A stretch of DNA of 8,640 nt. Origin: Actinomycetota bacterium. GTDB lineage: Bacteria > Actinomycetota > Acidimicrobiia > Acidimicrobiales > Ilumatobacteraceae. Where the stretch lies: positions 1 through 8,640 of the forward strand of contig RGGX01000048.1 in assembly GCA_010024485.1 (NCBI GenBank). The letters run 5' to 3'. The notes under the pieces are model-generated. The model saw only the letters and a program-made list of their open reading frames with translations, was not told where the DNA came from and made no database searches. The position numbers and the translations under genes were made by a program. Position 1 is the stretch's first letter; each line of letters begins with the position of its first letter. Positions 1 through 5,465 of the stretch are shown here, piece after piece.

Positions 1-7
1 AAAGGGA

Positions 8-58
8 TGTGGAGAACTGAGAAATCCCGTGGAAAACCATCACGGCGTTGTGGACGAT
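8..58. promoter_or_regulatory. Three DnaA-box-like words in helical phase (tentative)
   Basis: The stretch has three GTGGA cores at 9-13, 29-33 and 50-54, spaced 20 and 21 bases apart. In context they read TGTGGAGAA, CGTGGAAAA and TGTGGACGA, matching the reverse complement of the DnaA box (TGTGGATAA) at 8, 7 and 7 of 9 positions. The spacing of about two helical turns puts them on one face of the DNA. No gene is visible in bases 1-128, so the stretch may be a regulatory region for the reductase gene to the right or for a gene beyond the left edge. The matches are imperfect and chance is a real alternative. Confidence 0.2.
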
Positions 59-128
59 CGTCATCCGTGCGTCCCGACGACGACTCGTCGGCCATGATCG
101 TGGGGTGCGCGCGTCGACGCCCCCCGAG

Positions 129-833
129 ATGAGCGACCTCGATCAACTCGATGACGACGCGCTGACCGCCGCGATCGACGCCGCCTACGGCCCGGCCGCG
201 CGCGGCCCGGACGAGCCGACCACCTCGTCGGCCGTCGAGATGTCGATGATCACCAGCCTCGACGGGAGCGTCGCCGTCGACGGCGGGTCGCGCGCACTCT
301 CCAACCGGGTCGACCTCGCGGTACTCCTTCGCCTTCGCCACCTCGCCGCCGTCACCCTCGTCGGCGCGGGCACCGTCCGAGCGGAGGACTACGTCGTCCC
401 CGCGGACCCCGACGTGCACTTCGCCGTGGTCACCACCCGTGGCGAGCTCGACTGGGATTCACCCCTGTGGCGATCTGGTCACGCCACCGCTGTGGCACCG
501 CGATCGGTCTCGGTCCCCTCACACATCGAGGCGATCCACGCCGGGGACACCGCGGTCGACCTCCCGATGGCCATCAGCGCGATCGCCGAGCGCTTCGCGA
601 CAGGCGGAGCTGCCCCGATCCACCTGGAGGGAGGACCCATGCTCAATGCCACCCTCCACGAACTCGACCTGATCGACGCCGTAAACCTGACGATCTCACC
701 AACCCTCGTGGCCGGTGACGGACGCCGCGCCCTCCACGGCGGTGCGGAGGAGCTCCGTCGATTCCGGCGGCACCACGTGCTCGCCGCCGGGGATCACCTG
801 CTCACGCGGTGGGTGCGGGATCGGACTTGCTGA
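129..833 (+). CDS. RibD C-terminal domain (pyrimidine/flavin-type) reductase family protein
   Basis: This 234-residue protein consists of one RibD C-terminal-like domain, the fold of 5-amino-6-(5-phosphoribosylamino)uracil reductase and bacterial dihydrofolate reductases. Visible family signatures are SLDG at residues 43-46, the nucleotide-binding stretch GAGTVRAE at 79-86, EGGPMLN at 167-173 and the SPTLVAGDG region near 190. There is no N-terminal deaminase domain, so it is not a full bifunctional RibD. An NADPH-dependent reductase role is inferred from the family; the substrate is unknown. I chose the ATG at 129 because the 27 codons before it, back to a TTG at 48, are arginine-rich and unlike the family. 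A GTG at 105 is also possible. No start has a clear Shine-Dalgarno. The 3' end overlaps the convergent nrdR gene by 32 bases, leaving no room for a terminator between them. Confidence 0.8.
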   Translation: MSDLDQLDDDALTAAIDAAYGPAARGPDEPTTSSAVEMSMITSLDGSVAVDGGSRALSNRVDLAVLLRLRHLAAVTLVGAGTVRAEDYVVPADPDVHFAVVTTRGELDWDSPLWRSGHATAVAPRSVSVPSHIEAIHAGDTAVDLPMAISAIAERFATGGAAPIHLEGGPMLNATLHELDLIDAVNLTISPTLVAGDGRRALHGGAEELRRFRRHHVLAAGDHLLTRWVRDRTC

Positions 834-1269
834 GCAGTTCGATCTCACGGTGGAAGTCGGCGGCCGCGTCGAAGTCCTTGTAGACCGACGCGAACCGCAG
901 ATACGCCACATCGTCGAGCAGTCGCAGCCGATCGAGGACCGCCAGACCGACCTGAGCGGTGGTGACCGCCGCACCGAGACCGCGCATCTCGTCCTCGACC
1001 GCGTCGACCAGTTCCCCGATGGCCTCGTCGGTGAGCGAGCGACCCTTCGATGCCGCCGCCACCCCCGAGGTGACCTTGGCGCGGTCGAACGACTCGCGGG
1101 AGCCGTTCGACTTCACGACGACGAGGGGAACCTCTCCCATCCGCTCGAATGTGGTGAACCGAAACCCGCACTCGAGACATTCGCGGCGACGCCGGACCGC
1201 GCTCCCCTCCTCAGCGAGGCGGGAGTCGACAACCTTCGTGTCATCGGCGCGACAGGCGGGACAGTGCAC
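802..1269 (-). CDS. nrdR: Transcriptional repressor NrdR (ribonucleotide reductase regulator)
   Basis: NrdR senses ATP/dATP and represses ribonucleotide reductase genes by binding NrdR boxes. The protein is 155 residues, normal for the family. The N-terminal zinc ribbon is intact, with Cys3, Cys6, Cys31 and Cys34 and the hallmark stretches DTKVVDSRLAEEG and RRRRECLECG. An ATP-cone domain follows at about residues 48-138 and includes the conserved VAYLRFASVYKDF stretch. The start is a GTG giving MHCPAC, the expected family N-terminus; an in-frame stop lies a few codons upstream, so no longer form is likely. There is no good Shine-Dalgarno. It begins 41 bases after the LysM gene on the same strand, so it is probably cotranscribed from the LexA-controlled promoter. 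The same lexA / LysM protein / nrdR order occurs in mycobacteria (Rv2720-Rv2719c-Rv2718c). No ribonucleotide reductase gene is inside the window. Confidence 0.95.
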   Translation of the reverse strand: MHCPACRADDTKVVDSRLAEEGSAVRRRRECLECGFRFTTFERMGEVPLVVVKSNGSRESFDRAKVTSGVAAASKGRSLTDEAIGELVDAVEDEMRGLGAAVTTAQVGLAVLDRLRLLDDVAYLRFASVYKDFDAAADFHREIELLSKSDPAPTA

Positions 1270-1310
1270 CCACGAGAGGGTAACCGCAGGTCAGCGCCCG
1301 CCTCTGGCAC

Positions 1311-1673
1311 TCAGGGAAGCAGGACCTGCTGACCGGCCTGGATGCCGGGGCCACCGTTGAGGAGCACCAGACGATCGAGGTACCGGTGGAGATCGACCGA
1401 ACCGTGGTGCTCCACCGCGATGGCCCACAGGGTGTCTCCTGGGAGGGCCGTGACCGAGGCGGACCCATTGGCAGGCGCGGTATCGGTGGCGGAGGCAGTC
1501 ACGCCACCGATACCGGCCAGTGCTTCATTCACCGCGAGCCCCGCGGTGACGACAATGAGGGCGAGCACGGTGCCCACCACGAGACGCCGGCGCCGATACA
1601 CGGCCTCCGACGGACGACGAGCCGGAGCCACCGAACGGAACTCGGTCGGGCTGTGGAGGGCGATCATGCTCAT
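1311..1673 (-). CDS. LysM-domain membrane protein, likely SOS-induced cell division inhibitor (DivS/ChiZ/YneA type)
   Basis: The 120-residue protein has a basic N-terminus (RRRR near residues 27-30), one transmembrane segment at about 31-49, a short Ala/Thr/Ser-rich linker, and a C-terminal LysM domain at about 74-119 containing PGDTLWAIA and a terminal IQAGQQVLLP. The expected topology is N-terminus inside, with LysM in the cell-wall space binding peptidoglycan. Its position, divergent from lexA and directly before nrdR, matches Mycobacterium Rv2719c (ChiZ) and Corynebacterium DivS, which delay division during DNA damage; Bacillus YneA has the same domain layout. A division-inhibitor role is therefore inferred from domain and position. 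The ATG at 1673 is preceded by AGGAG (1680-1684) with a 6-base spacer, which favours it over the ATG at 1667. The upstream promoter carries LexA boxes, so induction by DNA damage is expected. The predicted 5' leader is about 147 bases. Confidence 0.85.
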   Translation of the reverse strand: MSMIALHSPTEFRSVAPARRPSEAVYRRRRLVVGTVLALIVVTAGLAVNEALAGIGGVTASATDTAPANGSASVTALPGDTLWAIAVEHHGSVDLHRYLDRLVLLNGGPGIQAGQQVLLP

Positions 1674-1805
1674 CTGTTGCTCCTGTCTGTCTCGGAAACG
1701 TGGGCTGTGCTGTGGTGTCGCCGAACCTACGGACGGGGTGTGACACCCCCGGAGAGCCCGGAAACACGCGGGAGTCCGCTCGATCTCGAACCTCGATCAC
1801 GAATA

Positions 1806-1849
1806 CGAACACCTGTTCTGCGAACATTTGTACCCCGAACACCCGTTCG
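1806..1849. promoter_or_regulatory. Tandem array of three LexA-box-like operators (15-bp period)
   Basis: Three palindromes of the actinobacterial LexA-box form CGAAC-N4-GTTCG start exactly 15 bases apart: 1806-1819 (CGAACACCTGTTCT, one mismatch), 1821-1834 (CGAACATTTGTACC, degenerate right arm) and 1836-1849 (CGAACACCCGTTCG, perfect arms). The third fills the spacer of the LysM-gene promoter, the second overlaps its -10 element, and the first lies around the predicted transcription start. LexA bound there would block that promoter. The perfect third copy is the most secure; the middle copy is the weakest. Confidence 0.75.
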
Positions 1850-1855
1850 TGTCAA
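1827..1855 (-). promoter_or_regulatory. Promoter of the LysM gene-nrdR unit
   Basis: On the minus strand a consensus -35 TTGACA (1855-1850) is followed by a 17-base spacer and TACAAA (1832-1827) as -10. The spacer contains the perfect LexA palindrome from end to end. Transcription should begin near 1820, giving a leader of about 147 bases before the ATG at 1673. In that leader (1674-1820) I see only the gene's Shine-Dalgarno and no convincing structure. Confidence 0.65.
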
Positions 1856-1900
1856 CCCCGGCCGTCGAAATTTTCGCCAGTGGCCCCTCGGAGCCCCGAT

Positions 1901-1914
1901 CGAACACCTGTTTG
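1901..1914. promoter_or_regulatory. LexA box overlapping the lexA -35 element
   Basis: CGAACACCTGTTTG fits the CGAAC-N4-GTTYG actinobacterial LexA box and resembles the mycobacterial form ending in GTTTG. Its last three bases overlap the -35 hexamer of the lexA promoter, as expected for autorepression. Confidence 0.7.
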
Positions 1915-1940
1915 ACTTTGCGATCGAACGGATGTACGAT
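1912..1940 (+). promoter_or_regulatory. lexA promoter
   Basis: TTGACT (1912-1917) and TACGAT (1935-1940) form a sigma70-type promoter with an ideal 17-base spacer. Transcription is predicted to start at about 1946-1948, at the ATG at 1947, so the message would be leaderless. Nothing like a Shine-Dalgarno precedes that ATG, which agrees with a leaderless start. An in-frame ATG at 1932 lies upstream of the predicted start point and should not be used. Confidence 0.6.
1925..1938. promoter_or_regulatory. Second LexA-box-like site over the lexA spacer and -10
   Basis: CGAACGGATGTACG matches CGAAC-N4-GTTCG with one mismatch in the right arm. It begins 24 bases after the site at 1901 and covers the lexA promoter spacer and most of the -10 hexamer. 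Its position supports autoregulation, although it is less perfect than the site at 1836. Confidence 0.55.
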
Positions 1941-1946
1941 GAGCCC

Positions 1947-2371
1947 ATGGCATCGCCCAAGATCAGCACCCGCCAGCGAGAGATCCTCACCTTCATCGAG
2001 GCCCAGATGCGCGACCGCGGCTACCCGCCGTCGGTCCGCGAGATCGGCGAGGCCGTCGGCCTCAACTCCCCCTCCCGGCCGACTTCACCGGCGACGGCGA
2101 GCTCTTCATGCTCCGCGTGCGCGGCGAGTCGATGATCGATGCCGGCATCCTCGACGGCGACTTCGTCATCGCCGAGCAGCAGAACACCGCCGAGCGCGGC
2201 GACATCGTGGTCGCGGGCATCCCCGGCGACGAGGCCACCGTCAAGACGTATCAGCCGCGGGGCACCAACATCGTGCTCGTCCCGGCCAACCCGACCATGG
2301 AGCCGATGGAGTTCCCGGCCGACGAGGTGTCGATCTTCGGACGCGTCGTCACGGTCATCCGTCGGCTCTGA
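1947..2371 (+). pseudogene. lexA: LexA repressor, broken by an internal out-of-frame deletion
   Basis: The N-terminal 43 codons (from ATG 1947) read as the LexA DNA-binding domain, with TRQREIL, RGYPPSVREIGEAVGL and then NSPS, the start of the recognition helix. Reading that frame further gives unrelated sequence and a TGA at 2133. From about 2066 a different frame reads LPLPADFTGDGELF and on through LRVRGESM (catalytic Ser), DGDFVIAEQQ, EATVK (catalytic Lys) to RRL and the TGA at 2369, which is the S24 autoprotease domain. By comparison with other actinobacterial LexA proteins, roughly 70 residues are missing: the rest of the recognition helix, the wing, the linker and the Ala-Gly self-cleavage site. 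The junction lies in a C/T-rich run (about 2066-2076) that could belong to either side, so a microhomology deletion or an assembly collapse both fit. As written, no working LexA is made. The upstream promoter and operators are intact, which argues for a recent event or an error. Confidence 0.85.
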
Positions 2372-2384
2372 TCCCCGATCGCGC

Positions 2385-3020
2385 TCAGCCGAGGCGCGGA
2401 CCCTGCGGAGGCCCCCACACCACCTCGGCGGTGGCGGTCGCCACGGGGTCGCGACGTCGCCGCCCCGACACGGCGATCAGAGCCGCGAGGGCGAGACCAC
2501 CGAGGAGCACCGCCACACCCGTCCCCCGGCGCCGAGACGCCGCCGCATCCGGATCGAGGCCGACGGCGACCACCCCGTCGCCCTCCACCCGGAGGAGCAA
2601 CGGTCCGGGTTCAACCACCACGGTGCCGAGCACTCGCCCGCTCCAGTCACCGACCTGAATGACACGGCCGGGGTCCGATCGGTCGAGGCCGACCACATCG
2701 CCGGACGCGTCGGCGAGGATGACGCCGGTCGGGTCGAGCTCGGCCCGCGTTCCCGCCGGCACCCCGGGGCAACTGCCGACGGTCTCGACCGGGCCACCGT
2801 TCACCTCGGCCACCACGATCAGGGTTCCCCGGCGATCGACCTCGACCAGCGAGTCGCATCCACCGACACCTCGCGCGAGTTCGTCGGCCACCGTCGAGCG
2901 CAGCGAACCCGCCGACGCCACGATTGCCAACGAGGCCAGGAGCGACACCAGGGCCACCCCGACCGGGGCCGCCCACCATCGGAACCGGCCCGCCGAACCC
3001 GACGGGGGTTCCACGATCAC
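2385..3020 (-). CDS. Hypothetical two-TM membrane protein
   Basis: I do not recognise this 211-residue protein. It has a short cytoplasmic N-terminus, a transmembrane segment at about residues 17-38, a roughly 125-residue outer region rich in Val, Gly and Asp with a beta-strand-like pattern, a second transmembrane segment at about 167-185, an RRRR stop-transfer stretch, and a short tail. Cys55 and Cys84 lie in the outer region and could form a disulfide. The GTG start at 3020 overlaps the stop of the aminotransferase gene (GTGA), so translation is probably coupled; a second GTG two codons later (3014) is possible. It is the last gene of the long minus-strand run and ends 13 bases from the convergent lexA end. 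It could be a cell-envelope protein, but nothing in the sequence assigns a role. Confidence 0.7.
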   Translation of the reverse strand: MIVEPPSGSAGRFRWWAAPVGVALVSLLASLAIVASAGSLRSTVADELARGVGGCDSLVEVDRRGTLIVVAEVNGGPVETVGSCPGVPAGTRAELDPTGVILADASGDVVGLDRSDPGRVIQVGDWSGRVLGTVVVEPGPLLLRVEGDGVVAVGLDPDAAASRRRGTGVAVLLGGLALAALIAVSGRRRRDPVATATAEVVWGPPQGPRLG

Positions 3021-4147
3021 CGGTCGCCGCCGCCGGAGAGTCGTTCCGCGAGCAACTCGAGTCGTTCGAGCGAGGTGACCACCGCGACCCGCACGTGTGA
3101 CCGTCCGGCGTCGCCGTAGAACTCGCCGGGGCTCACGAGACACCCACCCTCGACGGCGAGACGCTCGGCGAACCCCCAGGCGTCGCCCACCTCGAACCAG
3201 AGGTAGAAGCCACCGGCCGGCAGAGCGATGTCGACTCCCGACCAGGCCGACAGCGCCCGAGCCGCGGTCGCCAGTCGATCCCGATATCGGTCCCGCTGCA
3301 CCTCGACATGGGCGTCGTCGTCGAGAGCGACCACGCCAGCGGCCTGCACCGGCCCGGGCATCATCAACCCGGCGTGCTTGCGTACCTCGGACAGGTAGTG
3401 CACCAGGTCGGGATCGCCGGAGTAGAAGGCGACCCGCGCCCCGGCCAGATTCGAGCGCTTCGAGAGCGAATGAACGGCGATCACACCCTCGAGGCCGTGC
3501 TCGAGGATCGTGCGGGCCGGACCCTCCCAGGTGAACTCGGCGTAGCACTCATCGGACAGGACCGGCACTCCGTGGCGGCGCCCCCAGGCCGCGGCAGCCC
3601 CCAGATCGTCGAGGGCACCCGAGGGGTTCCCGGGCGAGTTGACCCACAGGGCGAGGGCGCGGCGGGCATCGTCTTCCGAGATCGCCTCCAGGTCGAGGTG
3701 GCCCTGAGCGGTGGCCGGCACCGCCACCGCCCGACATCCGGCGAGGGTCGCGCCCATCTCGTAACTCGGGTAGGACACCGCCGGATACAGGACGGTGTCG
3801 CGATCGGGTGAGCGGAGCCGCAACCACTGCGGAACGGTCACCACGAACTCCTTCGACCCGACGCAGGCGGCCACCGCCGACGGGTCGACATCGATCGAGA
3901 ACCTCCGGTTCATCCACCGCGACGCCGCGGACCGCAGCGCCAACGAGCCGATCGAGGCCGGGTAGCCCCGTTCGGCATCGGAGGTCGACAGCGCTCGGAC
4001 CACGGCCGGATCGGGGGCATCGAAGGGCGTGCCGATCGACAGGTCGATCGCACCGGAGGCGAACCGCTCGGTGTGTCGACGCAGACCATCGAGACGGTCA
4101 TGGGGATAGGGAGGCGGGACGAACCCCTCAGCGGTCACGGTGGTCAT
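3017..4147 (-). CDS. dapC: Succinyldiaminopimelate aminotransferase-like PLP enzyme (DapC type)
   Basis: This 376-residue fold-type I PLP aminotransferase has the family landmarks in order: NSPGNPSG at 170-177 (Asn174), SDECYAEF at 198-205 (Asp199 for the PLP nitrogen, Tyr202), HSLSKRSNLAGAR at 226-238 with Lys230 as the Schiff-base lysine, and HVRVA near 351-355, whose Arg would bind the substrate carboxylate. The HSLSKRSNLAG form is that of actinobacterial DapC, which makes N-succinyl-LL-2,6-diaminopimelate. Position near dapF in the same operon supports a DAP/lysine role, but a related aminotransferase specificity cannot be excluded. I chose the ATG at 4147, which gives MTTVTAEG and has a G-rich AGGGGAG just before it at tight spacing. 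Longer in-frame starts would run deep into hflX. The start overlaps the hflX end by 20 bases, and the stop overlaps the next gene's GTG by 4. Confidence 0.85.
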   Translation of the reverse strand: MTTVTAEGFVPPPYPHDRLDGLRRHTERFASGAIDLSIGTPFDAPDPAVVRALSTSDAERGYPASIGSLALRSAASRWMNRRFSIDVDPSAVAACVGSKEFVVTVPQWLRLRSPDRDTVLYPAVSYPSYEMGATLAGCRAVAVPATAQGHLDLEAISEDDARRALALWVNSPGNPSGALDDLGAAAAWGRRHGVPVLSDECYAEFTWEGPARTILEHGLEGVIAVHSLSKRSNLAGARVAFYSGDPDLVHYLSEVRKHAGLMMPGPVQAAGVVALDDDAHVEVQRDRYRDRLATAARALSAWSGVDIALPAGGFYLWFEVGDAWGFAERLAVEGGCLVSPGEFYGDAGRSHVRVAVVTSLERLELLAERLSGGGDR

Positions 4148-5465
4148 TCTCCCCTGCGTCACCGTCGGAGACCAGCACGAACTCCCGGAGCCGTCCGAGC
4201 GAGGCGTCCGACAGCCGAACCCGGACCCGCTGCCCGTGGGCGTCGTCCACCGTCGAGACGATCTGACCCTCGCGATGCACCGAAGCGAGCACGTCACCAC
4301 GCTCCCAGGGCACGAACAGCTCGACGATCTCGGTCAGCGAGCGGAGCCGGTCGCCGAGGGTGGCCAACATGAGCTCGATCCCGTCGCCCGTCACCGCGCT
4401 GACGGCCACCGAACCCGGATGGTCGGCGACGAGGTCCGCCGCTCCGGTCGGATCGAGATCGCTCTTGTTGAACACGATCAGCTCCGGAACCCGATCGGCA
4501 TCGATCTCGGCGAGCACCTCGCGCACCGCGGCGATCTGCCCCTCCGGGTCGGCGGCGCTGGCATCGACCACGTGCACCAGTTGATCGGCGGTGGCCGCCA
4601 CCTCGAGGGTTCCCTTGAAGGCCTCGATGAGCCCGTGCGGGAGACGCCGTACGAAGCCGACGGTGTCGGTCAAGAGCACCGGCTCACCACCGGGAAGTGA
4701 CAGTCGCCGGGTGGTCGGATCCAAGGTGGCGAAGAGCCGATCCTCGGTGAGCACACCGGCCTGGGTCAGCCGGTTCAACAGGGTGCTCTTCCCCGCGTTC
4801 GTGTAGCCGACGATCGTCACCTCGGCGAGGCCCGAGCGGCTGCGACTCTTGCGTTGGAGCGCTCGGGTCGATGCCAGTTCGCGCAGTTCGGACTCGAGGG
4901 ATCGGATCCGGCGGTTGACGCGTCGACGGTCGACCTCGATCTTGGTCTCACCGCCGCCGAAGCGGGCCCCGACCCCACCGCGCTGCTGGGAGAGTTTCGC
5001 CGAGCCGCCTCGCCGGAGCCGAGGAAGCCGGTAGCGCAGAAGGGCGAGCTCGACCTGGGCGCGACCCTCGAGGGTGTGGGCGTTCTGGGCGAAGATGTCG
5101 AGGATCACCGCGGTGCGATCGATCGCCGTGCGCCCGAGCAGCTTCTCGAGCTGGAACTGCTGGGCCGGGTTCAACTCGTTGTCGAAGACCACGGTGTCGG
5201 CGTCGACCGCCAGACAGAGCGTCCGGAGCTCCTCGGCCTTCCCCTTGCCGATGAAGAAGGTGTGATCGGGAGCATCGCGACGTTGGACGAGTCGAGCCAT
5301 CACATCGGCCCCGGCGGTGTCGACCAGCAGTTCGAGTTCGTCGAGGCTCGCCTCGGTGTCGTCCTCGGTGGATCCCGGCAGCGTCACCCCGACGAGCACG
5401 ATCCGCTCGCGGATCGTCCGGTCGATGAGCGTGGCGCCGAGCGCCTCTGAGTAGGGGTTGCTCAC
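4128..5465 (-). CDS. hflX: GTPase HflX
   Basis: HflX is a ribosome-associated GTPase that splits or rescues stalled 70S ribosomes, notably after heat or antibiotic stress. The 445-residue protein has the N-terminal HflX domain (about 20-180, including FIGKGKAEEL and VVFDNELNPAQQ), a coiled linker, and the G domain with G1 GYTNAGKST (220-228), G2 DPTT (249-252), G3 DTVG (267-270), G4 NKSD (333-336) and G5 SAVTG (356-360). A C-terminal extension follows. The motif usually written RGPGET here reads RFGGGET (168-174), a lineage-type variation next to the linker. The GTG start overlaps the dapF stop by 4 bases (GTGA), so translation should be coupled. The same miaB/miaA/dapF/hflX order occurs in other actinobacteria. 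The gene appears complete. Confidence 0.95.
   Translation of the reverse strand: MSNPYSEALGATLIDRTIRERIVLVGVTLPGSTEDDTEASLDELELLVDTAGADVMARLVQRRDAPDHTFFIGKGKAEELRTLCLAVDADTVVFDNELNPAQQFQLEKLLGRTAIDRTAVILDIFAQNAHTLEGRAQVELALLRYRLPRLRRGGSAKLSQQRGGVGARFGGGETKIEVDRRRVNRRIRSLESELRELASTRALQRKSRSRSGLAEVTIVGYTNAGKSTLLNRLTQAGVLTEDRLFATLDPTTRRLSLPGGEPVLLTDTVGFVRRLPHGLIEAFKGTLEVAATADQLVHVVDASAADPEGQIAAVREVLAEIDADRVPELIVFNKSDLDPTGAADLVADHPGSVAVSAVTGDGIELMLATLGDRLRSLTEIVELFVPWERGDVLASVHREGQIVSTVDDAHGQRVRVRLSDASLGRLREFVLVSDGDAGENDHRDR

Noticed and set aside
4..28. GGGAT...ATCCC hairpin at the left edge
   Set aside because: A five-pair stem with a 15-base loop is too weak to call a terminator or regulatory RNA.
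1787..1800. A further CGAAC in the divergent region, as a sixth LexA site
   Set aside because: The right arm (ATCAC) does not match; only the left half is present.
1386..2135. A 249-codon open frame running through the LysM gene region into the lexA start
   Set aside because: Only its last part (from 1947) is LexA-like. The earlier part is antisense to the LysM gene and its promoter region and has no family features.
2108..2371. The LexA C-terminal part as a separate small gene starting at ATG 2108 or 2132
   Set aside because: It has no Shine-Dalgarno, the first start leaves out conserved upstream residues in the same frame (LPLPADF), and the second removes the catalytic Ser; a broken lexA explains it better.
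2362..2394. CGGCT...AGCCG inverted repeat between the lexA and membrane-protein ends as a terminator
   Set aside because: The stem is only five pairs with a long loop, and no T-run follows on either strand.
3021..3548. Upstream extension of the membrane-protein frame to 387 codons
   Set aside because: It overlaps the clearly coding aminotransferase gene and is Arg/Gly-rich; the GTG at 3020 with a 4-base overlap is a better start.
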